Part shown: piece by piece, positions 41,771 to 49,822 of the stretch | Layout of the letters: the number at the start of each line of letters is the position of its first letter | How positions within the stretch are numbered: the first letter of the stretch is position 1 | Origin: Acidobacteriota bacterium | GTDB lineage: Bacteria > Acidobacteriota > Terriglobia > Terriglobales > Acidobacteriaceae | Assembly (NCBI GenBank): GCA_021802085.1 | Contig: JAKAAZ010000001.1 | Location: 1-50,705 of the forward strand | DNA length: 50,705 bases | Direction: 5' to 3' | The notes under the pieces: model-generated | The model's database searches: none | What the model was told of the DNA's origin: nothing | What the model saw: the letters and a program-made list of their open reading frames with translations, nothing else | Program-made: the position numbers and the translations under genes

Positions 41771-42400
41771 TCAATAGTAGAGATACTTGCGCCAGCGCAG
41801 GTCACTGCTGCCGATCATGCGCATGATGTGGCGGCTGGTGTGCAGAGAAAACGGACGCGGCTCGCGCATCAGCTGCATGTCCTCCAGCTCATGGATCATT
41901 TGATTCCCTTTGCGGCGGTTGCAGCTATGGCAGCAGGCAACCAGGTTCTCCCACGTGGACAGTCCTCCGCGCGAGCGGGGGACAACGTGGTCGAGCGTCA
42001 GTTCGCTCGCCGGCAAGATCGTGGCGCAGTATTGGCAGGTGTTGCGATCGCGCAGCAGGATGTTCTTGCGGGAAAGAGCGCGGGTCTGGTGCGGAATGCG
42101 GCGGTATTCCAGCAGCCGAATGACGGAGGGTACCGGCACGCGCATGCGAGCAGCATGGAGCAAGGTTGCGTGCTCCTCTTCGGGGCGAGCTACGCCCTTG
42201 AGGATCAGGACCAGCGCCCGCCGCGCGCCACAGATGTTGATGGGCTCATAGGAGGCATTCAGCACCAGCACGGGGGTGTGCATCGGCGAGGCCGTGGCCA
42301 GCGATGAACGCTCCTGTACTCCAGAGTCGGAGTGGGGCGTGTGACACTTCGCCGGAGGTTTTTGTTTGCGGGCATACACCATTGCTCTTCCCATCGACAT
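41771..42400 (-). CDS. HNH endonuclease family protein
   Basis: A 209-residue protein with an HNH fold in its C-terminal half. The zinc knuckle cysteines are C122/C125 (TCQYC) and C157/C160 (CCHSC); the catalytic region is LTLDHVVPRSRGG with N152 in WENLV. The N-terminal half (VLVLNASYEPINICGARRAL) is conserved in a widespread family of chromosomal HNH proteins of uncertain role. Start ATG at 42400 has a GGAGG site 9 bp upstream. comF ends 14 bp before it, so they may share a transcript. No phage genes are near, so a DNA-repair or housekeeping role is as likely as a mobile one. Confidence 0.8.
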   Translation of the reverse strand: MSMGRAMVYARKQKPPAKCHTPHSDSGVQERSSLATASPMHTPVLVLNASYEPINICGARRALVLILKGVARPEEEHATLLHAARMRVPVPSVIRLLEYRRIPHQTRALSRKNILLRDRNTCQYCATILPASELTLDHVVPRSRGGLSTWENLVACCHSCNRRKGNQMIHELEDMQLMREPRPFSLHTSRHIMRMIGSSDLRWRKYLYY

Positions 42401-42414
42401 CTGGTTCTTCCTCC

Positions 42415-43335
42415 CTAATCGCGAGCCTCGAAGCCTTGCGCTGCGTTTGCCTCATCTGTTGGCGCCATGCCAACGGCGGTAAATTTCCCGGCGGGTACAA
42501 AATCCCAAAACGCTACGCCCTCGCGCTGTGAACGAGCCAGCGTCGCCACATATACGGTTGCTGCGCCGGCACGCAACAGAGTCCGGGTGCATTCGCGGGC
42601 TGTGGCCCCGGTGGTGTAGATATCGTCGAGCAGCAGAATCGAGCGCCCCGCGATTTGATCCGGTCGGCGAATGAAAAACGCTCCGCGCAAATTGCGCCGC
42701 CGTTGGTGCGGCTTCAGGCCCGATTGACTTTCCGTCGCGCGTTGACGACCCATCGCCTCACAAGCCAGCTCGGCCTGAAGCTCCGGACGCAATTTCCGCA
42801 AAGCGCGAACGGTGGCTTCCGCCAGCAGAACCGTCTGATTGAAACCGCGCTCGTGTTGCCGGGTGGCGTGCAGTGGGACAGCGACCACGGCCAGGCTGGC
42901 TGGTAGATCGTTCCTTTGCGCAATGGATGCCGCCAGCAACGCGCCTAAAGGCTCCGCAACTGTGGGGATGCGTTCATATTTCAGTAGATGGATCAATGCG
43001 CGCAATGTGCCTTCATACACGCCGTAGGCCACGGCCCATTGGAACGGAGGGCGTGCACGTTCGCACAACGGGCATAAAGATTCCCCATCCGAATGGCGGC
43101 GCGCGGCGTTCGTCGCAAAGCGTACCCCGTCCAAGCCGAGAAGCTCGCCGCAAACGGCGCAGAGATTTATCGGAGCTTGTTCGGGCAGATCGTGCCAGCA
43201 GTCGGCACAGATGGGCGCAGTGGAAAGATGTACGAGAGGTTGGTTGCAGAGCCTGCAGAGGGAAGGAAAAACGGCACAACTCACAGCATCCAGCGGACTT
43301 CGAAGAACACGCGCAACAGCGCGCCAAGCAGCCAT
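42415..43335 (-). CDS. comF: ComF-family phosphoribosyltransferase-like protein
   Basis: A 306-residue protein of the ComF/GntX family, involved in uptake and processing of DNA in naturally transformable bacteria. The N-terminus carries four cysteine pairs (C27/C30, C43/C46, C59/C62, C88/C91), a zinc-binding unit. The C-terminal PRTase-like domain has HERGFNQTVLLAEA and the signature SILLLDDIYTTGATARECT. The frame stays open to 43644, but I use the ATG at 43335 (MAAWRAVARVLRSP), the natural beginning of the family; its ribosome-binding site is not obvious. Confidence 0.82.
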   Translation of the reverse strand: MAAWRAVARVLRSPLDAVSCAVFPSLCRLCNQPLVHLSTAPICADCWHDLPEQAPINLCAVCGELLGLDGVRFATNAARRHSDGESLCPLCERARPPFQWAVAYGVYEGTLRALIHLLKYERIPTVAEPLGALLAASIAQRNDLPASLAVVAVPLHATRQHERGFNQTVLLAEATVRALRKLRPELQAELACEAMGRQRATESQSGLKPHQRRRNLRGAFFIRRPDQIAGRSILLLDDIYTTGATARECTRTLLRAGAATVYVATLARSQREGVAFWDFVPAGKFTAVGMAPTDEANAAQGFEARD

Positions 43336-43846
43336 CTCCGATGGCGGAAGACTACTGGCTCGATTTGAGGACTGTCTGGAAAACTGCCTAGGGAAGACGC
43401 ACCTCCCAACCATGCACTGTTCGAGTGAGCAATGTTCACGTGCCCGGAGCGTTTCGGCAATGCGCCGAACGTGTCCGGCTGAGTGCAGTATATTCGGAAT
43501 TCGTGAAACAGGAAGCCTGCATTGACAATTTTTTTGGATGCACGCAAATCGGCTGAGGTGGAAATGCCTCCAGTCTGCCCAGCTCAATGCACCGCCCCGT
43601 CGGTTTGAACTATCTTGGCCCTGTTGACGTCCTGCGCAAAACAAAGCATTGTCGTCCTGAGCGAAACAGAGTGAAGCGAAGGATCTCGCGTTCTCCGGAC
43701 AACCACAAGATCCTTCGCCTGCGGCTCAGGACGACAAATGCTCCGGTATAGTGCATTTCAACAGAACCAACTGACCTATCGCGGACCATAGCGGATGCAC
43801 TACACTCGAACCTTCCTGGCAGATTGTTTGTAGGAGGGACACGACC
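43336..43846. other. Repeat-bearing intergenic region between comF and OPT transporter
   Basis: The 511 bp carry palindrome copy D (43651-43735) and no supported gene. A GGAGGG ribosome-binding site lies 8 bp before the TTG start of the transporter at 43847. Divergent promoters are expected here but were not placed. Confidence 0.5.
43651..43735. repeat. Dispersed intergenic palindrome, copy D
   Basis: An 85-bp element with perfect 12-bp ends GTCGTCCTGAGC (43651-43662) and GCTCAGGACGAC (43724-43735) and inner arms GCGAAGGATCT (43676-43686) and AGATCCTTCGC (43708-43718). It is a variant of the same general design as copies A-C (TGAGCGAAGCGAAGGATC-like core), with GTCGTCCTGAG ends instead of GTCATTCTGAG. 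Confidence 0.7.
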
Positions 43847-46120
43847 TTGGCGAGCACTGCGGAACCACCGTCCAGCCAGCCGGCCAGTTCACCGGCCAAG
43901 GCAAATGTCAGGCCGGACCACTCGATCCTCCCCTTGGAATTTCAGCCCTACATCCAGCCGGAAGATTCGCGCCCTGAATTTACTTTCCGCGCCATTTTTC
44001 TGGGATGTATTTTCGGCATTCTGTTTGGCGCGGTCACAGTGTATGTCGGACTGCGCGCCGGACTCACGGTTGCAGCGTCGATTCCTATCGCGGTGCTTTC
44101 GATCAGCGTGCTGCGCGCGCTGGGGCGCGCTTCGATCCTGGAAAACAACATCGTGCAGACGACGGGCAATGCCGGCCAGTCCATTGCTGCTGGAGTGATC
44201 TTCACGCTGCCCGCGCTGATCTTTCTGGGCTTCGACCTGGAATACTCGCGTATCTTTTTTCTGGCGCTGCTGGGCGGATGGCTCGGCGTCTTCTTCATGA
44301 TTCCGCTGCGCCGGGAATTGATCGTGAAAGAACATGGCCACCTCACCTACCCCGAGGGCACCGCCTGTGCCGATGTGCTACTTGCCGGGGAACGCGGCGG
44401 ATCGTTTGCCAGCCGCGTCTTCTGGGGTCTCGGCCTGGGTGCCGTGTACACGCTGTTTCAAAACGGCAACCTGTTCAGCGCGTGGCCCAGCACGCCGAAT
44501 TATGAGCCGCGCTGGCTGCCGGGCTCGGCCATTCGCGCCGATGCCACGCCGGAGTATCTCGGAGTCGGCTACATCATTGGCCCGCGCGTCGCAGGAACAA
44601 TTTTCTCCGGGGGTGTCTTCTCCTGGCTGGTGCTGATGCCGGCGATCCACTTTTTCGGCTCCCATTTCAATAGCCCGATCTACCCGGGAACGCAGCCCAT
44701 CGCACAAATGAATCCCAGCGACCTGTGGGCGGCGTATGTGCGGCCGATGGGCGCGGGCGCGGTGGCCGCGGCGGGAATCCTCACTTTATTGCGAACGCTG
44801 CCTACTATCTGGGGAGCCTTCCGCGAAGGGATCGTGACCATCGGAAAGTCTCGCGCAGCGGCTGCCGCGGAGAAACGCACGGACCGCGACTTCCCTATGT
44901 CCGTCGTCGTCGGTGGTTCAGTTCTGCTGGTTGTGCTGATGTTCCTGTTCCTGACGTTCAAGCCGGTCCCCGGCGCGCAAACCAGCCTGCTGGCGAATCT
45001 GGCGGCATCGCTGCTGGTGGTGGTATTTGGATTCCTGTTCGTTACGGTTTCCTCGCGCATTGTCGGCCTGATCGGCAGCTCGGCGAACCCGATTTCCGGC
45101 ATGACGATTGCGACATTGATGGCGACCTCGGCGATTTTTCTGGTGAAGGGATGGACGGCACCGGCCTTCGGCGCGTTGGCCATTACGATTGGCGGCGTGG
45201 TGTGCATCGCATCGGCAAACGCTGGGGACACATCGCAGGACCTGAAGACCGGCTTTCTGATCGGAGCCACTCCGTGGAAGCAGCAACTGGCACTGCTGAT
45301 CGGCGTCTGCATCTCCACGCTTTCCATCGGCGTAACCCTGACCGCCATGAATCGCGGCCTGGAAGAATTTCGTCCGGCGAACGAGGTCTACAGCCTGGCC
45401 CATCCCGACGACGGGGTGACGGTCCAGCAGGAACATTTTTCTCGCGGGCAGTTCCGCGTGAAGCTTCTGAACGGCAAAGAACAGCTCGACTACGGCAAGA
45501 ATTATGTGCTGTTGAACGCGCTGGGATCGCACAAGCTGGCCGATGGAAAATATCTCTTCAATCCAGCGACAGGACGGATCGAAGTGCAGTGGATTGAAGG
45601 CATCGGCAGCGAGCGCGCCGCAGCACCGCAAGCTCGGCTGATGGCGACTGTCATCAATGGAATCCTGACCCGCCAGCTACCGTGGGGTCTGATTCTGCTG
45701 GGAGTTTTTCTTGTAATCGCTGTCGAGTTGCTCGGGGTCCGCTCGCTTTCCTTCGCTGTCGGCGCCTATCTTTCGATCGGCACGACTCTGGCGATCTTCT
45801 GCGGTGGCGTGGTGCGCTGGATGATCGATCGCGCGGTGGCACGCGATGGCACGGCCCCTGGAGCACTCGAAGGTGAGATCAGTCCAGGCTCTCTCTATGC
45901 AAGCGGATTGATTGCCGCTGGAGGCATCGTGGGGCTATTAGGTGTCGCGCTCAAGCTGTATGAGTCCGCCACAGGAAAGTTCGACCTGCTGAAGATGTCG
46001 CCGAACAACCCCTTCTATCACGATTGGATTTCGGTGCTGATGTTCGGGCTGCTGGCGGCATCGCTGTTCTACTTTGCGCGCCGCCAGCTTAACCCTCCGA
46101 AGCCTCGCTCATCGGAATAG
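43847..46120 (+). CDS. OPT-family oligopeptide/metal-chelate transporter
   Basis: A 757-residue inner-membrane transporter of the oligopeptide transporter family, with about 16 hydrophobic segments. The first is IFLGCIFGILFGAVTVYVGL (near residue 50), followed by GLTVAASIPIAVLSI and NNIVQTTGNAGQSIAAGVIF, which are characteristic of bacterial OPT proteins. A hydrophilic loop of about 110 residues lies near residues 500-610. The family moves peptides or metal chelates by proton coupling; the substrate here is unknown. TTG 43847 with GGAGGG 8 bp upstream is the best start. The 3' end overlaps the convergent acyltransferase gene by 32 bp. Confidence 0.9.
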   Translation: MASTAEPPSSQPASSPAKANVRPDHSILPLEFQPYIQPEDSRPEFTFRAIFLGCIFGILFGAVTVYVGLRAGLTVAASIPIAVLSISVLRALGRASILENNIVQTTGNAGQSIAAGVIFTLPALIFLGFDLEYSRIFFLALLGGWLGVFFMIPLRRELIVKEHGHLTYPEGTACADVLLAGERGGSFASRVFWGLGLGAVYTLFQNGNLFSAWPSTPNYEPRWLPGSAIRADATPEYLGVGYIIGPRVAGTIFSGGVFSWLVLMPAIHFFGSHFNSPIYPGTQPIAQMNPSDLWAAYVRPMGAGAVAAAGILTLLRTLPTIWGAFREGIVTIGKSRAAAAAEKRTDRDFPMSVVVGGSVLLVVLMFLFLTFKPVPGAQTSLLANLAASLLVVVFGFLFVTVSSRIVGLIGSSANPISGMTIATLMATSAIFLVKGWTAPAFGALAITIGGVVCIASANAGDTSQDLKTGFLIGATPWKQQLALLIGVCISTLSIGVTLTAMNRGLEEFRPANEVYSLAHPDDGVTVQQEHFSRGQFRVKLLNGKEQLDYGKNYVLLNALGSHKLADGKYLFNPATGRIEVQWIEGIGSERAAAPQARLMATVINGILTRQLPWGLILLGVFLVIAVELLGVRSLSFAVGAYLSIGTTLAIFCGGVVRWMIDRAVARDGTAPGALEGEISPGSLYASGLIAAGGIVGLLGVALKLYESATGKFDLLKMSPNNPFYHDWISVLMFGLLAASLFYFARRQLNPPKPRSSE

Positions 46121-47276
46121 CTTGCGGGCTGGGAACGCGGGTGGGTGGGAACTGCGCGCGGGCGTGTTTCAGAGCTGGCAGAACCTGGTGCAACCAGTTG
46201 CGGGTAGGCCGCTCGATAAATCTATAGGCGACCAACGCGGCAATCTCCAGCATGATGTATGAGATCCAGGGATCGAAGCGCGCGATGTGGAAACGCACCA
46301 GCAATCCGCTTTCATGAATCCAGCGCCACAGGTTGAAATGGAGGATGTACAGGCAGTAGCTGGCCTCGCCAACCGCGACGAACAGCGGAAAACGCAGGAA
46401 CCGTGTGATGGGATGATGTCCCGTCAGGCCTAGGATGGTGATGGCGAACAACGGCGTGATCAGCCCGTTATGCATCAGCAGAAACGGCATCTTCGTTCCC
46501 TGCATCAACACCGTGGATACAGTGCCCAGCCCTATGATCGCCAACCAGTAACGAGTGCGATTCGCCAACTGCATCCGGTCATTCAGTTTGGAGAGCACGA
46601 TTCCGGCGGTAAACGTAGGCAGATGCGGCAGCGGCGTCATCTTTACGGCGCGCAGCCAGTAGCTGTTGGACATGCGGGTGATTGGCCCCAGACCATCCGG
46701 CCGCACCCACATGTAAACCGCCGGAAGCACCAGAGATGCCAGCCAGCATCCTGCCAGAATGAGGAGCAGCTTCCGCGTTTGCAGGGGCCATTTCACGGCC
46801 AGCAGTACGGGAAATAGCAGGTAAAACACCGTCTCGCACGAGAGCGTCCACGCCGGAGTGTTCCAGAACGTGCATAGCCTCGGGCTCCAGCCCTGCTGCA
46901 TGATCGCGGTCAGCCCCACACCCTGAAAAAACTGCGCATGGGTCCGGTATTTCCATTCCAGCTCCAGAATTGGAATAGAAATCAGCAGGCCCAGCAGATA
47001 GACGGGGTAGAGCCGCGAAAAACGAGTCTGCCAGAACTGGCGGCGGTCGAACTGCCTGGCGGCATAGCGGTCCGTGTAGTTGTAGGCGAGGATAAAACCG
47101 GACAGAAGAAAGAAGAAATTGACGCCGACATAGCCGTTATCCATCATGGGAGCCAGCGGACCGAACCAGGCTGGGTTCCAGAAATGAAAAAAGACGATGT
47201 TGGTTGCGGTAAAGGCGCGAAGGCCAGTCAGTGCGGGCATGACGGGCCGGCGTGGAATGGGGATCGCGAGTGCCAT
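46089..47276 (-). CDS. Acyltransferase family 3 (OafA/YrhL-like)
   Basis: A 395-residue membrane protein with about ten helices, of the acyltransferase-3 family that O-acetylates or acylates lipopolysaccharide, peptidoglycan or other glycans. The conserved start is PALTGLRAFTATNIVFFHF, with the catalytic His in that block. GVNFFFLLSGFILAYNY, RRQFWQTRFSRLYPVYLLGL and FRARL-like arginine residues also match. The acceptor is unknown; the sugar-nucleotide genes elsewhere in the window suggest a surface glycan. The start ATG lies 6 bp after the pyrH stop, so it probably follows pyrH on the same transcript. Confidence 0.86.
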   Translation of the reverse strand: MALAIPIPRRPVMPALTGLRAFTATNIVFFHFWNPAWFGPLAPMMDNGYVGVNFFFLLSGFILAYNYTDRYAARQFDRRQFWQTRFSRLYPVYLLGLLISIPILELEWKYRTHAQFFQGVGLTAIMQQGWSPRLCTFWNTPAWTLSCETVFYLLFPVLLAVKWPLQTRKLLLILAGCWLASLVLPAVYMWVRPDGLGPITRMSNSYWLRAVKMTPLPHLPTFTAGIVLSKLNDRMQLANRTRYWLAIIGLGTVSTVLMQGTKMPFLLMHNGLITPLFAITILGLTGHHPITRFLRFPLFVAVGEASYCLYILHFNLWRWIHESGLLVRFHIARFDPWISYIMLEIAALVAYRFIERPTRNWLHQVLPALKHARAQFPPTRVPSPQAIPMSEASEG

Positions 47277-47281
47277 GGAGC

Positions 47282-47986
47282 CTACGTGGTGACCAGTGAG
47301 CCAACTTTTTCGCCGGCAATTGCGCGCCGAATGTTGCCCGGTTGGTTCATGCTGAAGATGATCATCGGCAGATCGTTGTCCTTGCAAAGACTCACGGCTG
47401 TCATGTCCATCACTCGCAGGTTCCTCTGCAGGATTTCCATGTAGCTGATTTCGTCAAATTTGACCGCATCCTTATGCAGGACGGGATCGGCACTGTAAAT
47501 ACCCTCCACCTTGGTCGCCTTCAACAGTACGTCGGCCTTGATCTCCATGGCGCGCAGCGAGGCGGCGGTGTCGGTCGAAAAATACGGATTGCCGGTGCCG
47601 GCGGCAAAAATTACCACTCTTCCTTTTTCTAGATGCCGGATCGCGCGACGGCGGATGTACGGCTCGGAAACCTGGTTCATTTCAATGGCGCTCATGACGC
47701 GGCAGAACACATTCTGTTTTTCCAGAGCATCCTGCACCGCCAGCGCGTTGATGATGGTGGCCAGCATGCCCATGTGGTCCGCCGAGACGCGGTCCATGTT
47801 CTGCGCCTGTTCGGCCACGCCGCGGAAAAAATTGCCTCCGCCCACCACGATCGCCAGTTCCACGCCCATGGTATGCACGTCTGCGATTTCCGCTGCAATT
47901 TCATGCACCCGTGTGACGTCGACCCCGAAGCCGCGGTCCGCCGCCAGCGCCTCGCCGGAAAGCTTGAGAAGAACTCGTTTGTACAT
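47282..47986 (-). CDS. pyrH: Uridylate kinase
   Basis: A 234-residue UMP kinase of the amino-acid-kinase fold, making UDP from UMP. MYKRVLLKLSGEALAADRGF begins the protein; IVVGGGNFFRG, NQVSEPYIRRRAIRHLEKGR and FAAGTGNPYFSTDTAASLRA follow. The DVLLKATKVEGIYSADP block completes the signature. The ATG at 47986 gives the standard N-terminus; the frame extends upstream to 48058 without family similarity. In most genomes tsf lies upstream and frr downstream; here the acyltransferase gene follows and frr is about 9 kb away. Confidence 0.96.
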   Translation of the reverse strand: MYKRVLLKLSGEALAADRGFGVDVTRVHEIAAEIADVHTMGVELAIVVGGGNFFRGVAEQAQNMDRVSADHMGMLATIINALAVQDALEKQNVFCRVMSAIEMNQVSEPYIRRRAIRHLEKGRVVIFAAGTGNPYFSTDTAASLRAMEIKADVLLKATKVEGIYSADPVLHKDAVKFDEISYMEILQRNLRVMDMTAVSLCKDNDLPMIIFSMNQPGNIRRAIAGEKVGSLVTT

Positions 47987-48115
47987 GCCTTTTGAGTATC
48001 TCAGAAGTTGGATAGGTGCGTCAGCAGCCCGATAGAGGGCATGATTGAGCTTGCTCATCCTATGCTAGGATTGGCAGCAGCGCAAGTAAACGGCTACGAT
48101 CTGAGGCTAAAGTGG

Positions 48116-48526
48116 GTGACCGACCATGTCGATCGCGCGAAGCGCTCGCTCATCATGGCTGCGGTGCATTCCAAGGACACCAAGCCGGAAATGGCCGTGC
48201 GGAAAATCGTCCATGCCTTGGGATATCGCTATCGGCTTTACGACATCAGCCTGCCGGGGCGACCGGATTTGGTCTTTCTTTCTCGCCGGAAAGTGATATT
48301 CGTGCATGGATGCTTTTGGCATCGGCATCCGAAGTGCAAGTATGCAACAAGACCAAAGTCGCGAGTGGATTTTTGGGAACTGAAATTCAGCGCCAATGTG
48401 GCGCGGGATCGCCGTACTCGGCGAGAGTTGAAAAAGTTGGGCTGGACAATACTCACGGTATGGCAATGCGAACTCAAGAAACCCGAGAAATTGACGGAGC
48501 GACTCAATGAATTTCTCGCGAACTAA
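48116..48526 (+). CDS. vsr: Very-short-patch mismatch repair endonuclease (Vsr)
   Basis: A 136-residue Vsr nuclease, which nicks next to T:G mismatches created by deamination of 5-methylcytosine. GTG 48116 (VTDHVDRAKRSLIMAAVHSK) has a GAGG site 9 bp upstream. With this start the catalytic Asp is D51 (LPGRPDLVF) and the zinc ligands are C66, H71, C74 and C118 (FVHGCFWHRHPKC, VWQCEL), nearly the numbering of the E. coli enzyme. It overlaps the cytosine methyltransferase gene by 20 bp, the usual pairing. It protects the methylated site of the adjacent enzyme. Confidence 0.94.
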   Translation: MTDHVDRAKRSLIMAAVHSKDTKPEMAVRKIVHALGYRYRLYDISLPGRPDLVFLSRRKVIFVHGCFWHRHPKCKYATRPKSRVDFWELKFSANVARDRRTRRELKKLGWTILTVWQCELKKPEKLTERLNEFLAN

Positions 48527-49814
48527 GCATGGAAAGGGTGTAGGGCGCCCGATCGGAATCGACCTGTTTGCAGGTGCCGGCGGTCTATCGCTCGGATTCG
48601 AACAAGCGGGATTCGATGTAGCGGCTGCGGTCGAGATCGATCCGATCCATTGCGCCGTGCATGAGTTCAATTTCCCCAATTGCACCACTATATGTGCGGA
48701 CGCTTCGAAGATCTCTGGAGCCGATATCAGAAAAGCCGCGAAACTGAACGGCGCCCGCGTGGACGTAGTCTTCGGGGGGGCACCTTGCCAAGGATTCTCG
48801 CTGATCGGGAAGAGGGCCTTGGACGACCCGCGCAATCGCCTGCTTCTGGAATTTGTCCGCCTCACCGTCGAATTGGATGCGCGTTATTTCATATTCGAAA
48901 ACGTGAAAGGGCTGACGGTCGGCCAGCATAGACAATTGCTCGATGAGTTGATCGATGCATTCCACGACAACGGATATGAAGTGCGCTTGCCGTATCGGGT
49001 CCTCAACGCAGCCGAGTTCGGCGTACCTCAAGATCGGCGCCGACTTTTCTTGATTGGCGCAAAGAATGGCCTTCCGTTGCCACAATACCCGACCGCTGTT
49101 GCCGCTGTGCCCACAACCGTGTGGGAAGCTATTGGAGACCTGCCGAATGCCGATCGGTATCCTGAGTTGCTGGAATCCGATGCAGTCGCAAAGGTCCGGT
49201 TCGGTAAAGCGTCGCGCTATGCGCGGGTTCTGCGTGGATTGGATGAAGATGTCCGAGACTTTTCATACCCAAGAGAATGGGACCCGAAGCGTCTCACCTC
49301 CAGTATGCGCACCGAACATACCCCATTGTCGCAACGGCGATTCAAAGCCACCGAGTCGGGCAAGGTGGAAACAGTGAGCCGGTTTCTCAAGCTCGATCCA
49401 GAAGGACTATGCAACACTCTCCGAGCCGGAACCGGTAGCGACCGCGGAGCGTTCACCTCACCGCGCCCGATCCATCCCTACGCCCCGCGTTGCATCACTG
49501 TCCGCGAAGCGGCGCGGCTTCATTCCTATCCCGACTGGTTCCGCCTGCACACGACAAAATGGCATGGGTTCCGTCAGATTGGAAACTCCGTACCGCCTCT
49601 TCTCGGTCGTGCGGTGGCCTCGGAACTGCTTATATCGATGAAGAAAGGGCCTCAGCGTCCAGAGAACACTATCGAACTTGGACCGGATTTTCTGCTGCAA
49701 ATGACAATGAGCGCTGCGGCGAGGTATTACGGCGTCTCTGAGAATATCGTCGGCAAGCGGCTTCGCCCGGCGGACCGTTCGGATGTCGCGCAGCTCAACT
49801 TTGCAATGGCTTGA
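48507..49814 (+). CDS. dcm: DNA cytosine-5-methyltransferase
   Basis: A 435-residue C5-cytosine methyltransferase. Motif I is GIDLFAGAGGLSLGFEQAGF (residues 17-36), motif IV is GGAPCQGFS with catalytic C94, motif VI is FENVKGL (E131), motif VIII is QDRRRLFLIG and motifs IX/X end with GFRQIGNSVPPLLGRAVASE. The target-recognition region lies about residues 210-330. A C-terminal extension of about 60 residues follows motif X (SAAARYYGVSENIVGKRL), beyond the usual end. It follows vsr by a 20-bp overlap and precedes a probable nuclease gene by 8 bp, so it is the modification enzyme of a type II system. Recognition site unknown. Confidence 0.95.
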   Translation: MNFSRTKHGKGVGRPIGIDLFAGAGGLSLGFEQAGFDVAAAVEIDPIHCAVHEFNFPNCTTICADASKISGADIRKAAKLNGARVDVVFGGAPCQGFSLIGKRALDDPRNRLLLEFVRLTVELDARYFIFENVKGLTVGQHRQLLDELIDAFHDNGYEVRLPYRVLNAAEFGVPQDRRRLFLIGAKNGLPLPQYPTAVAAVPTTVWEAIGDLPNADRYPELLESDAVAKVRFGKASRYARVLRGLDEDVRDFSYPREWDPKRLTSSMRTEHTPLSQRRFKATESGKVETVSRFLKLDPEGLCNTLRAGTGSDRGAFTSPRPIHPYAPRCITVREAARLHSYPDWFRLHTTKWHGFRQIGNSVPPLLGRAVASELLISMKKGPQRPENTIELGPDFLLQMTMSAAARYYGVSENIVGKRLRPADRSDVAQLNFAMA

Positions 49815-49822
49815 AGGACTGA

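Noticed and set aside
43336..43644. 103-codon upstream extension of ComF
   Set aside because: It has no family similarity and an unnatural composition; the recognisable protein begins at 43335.
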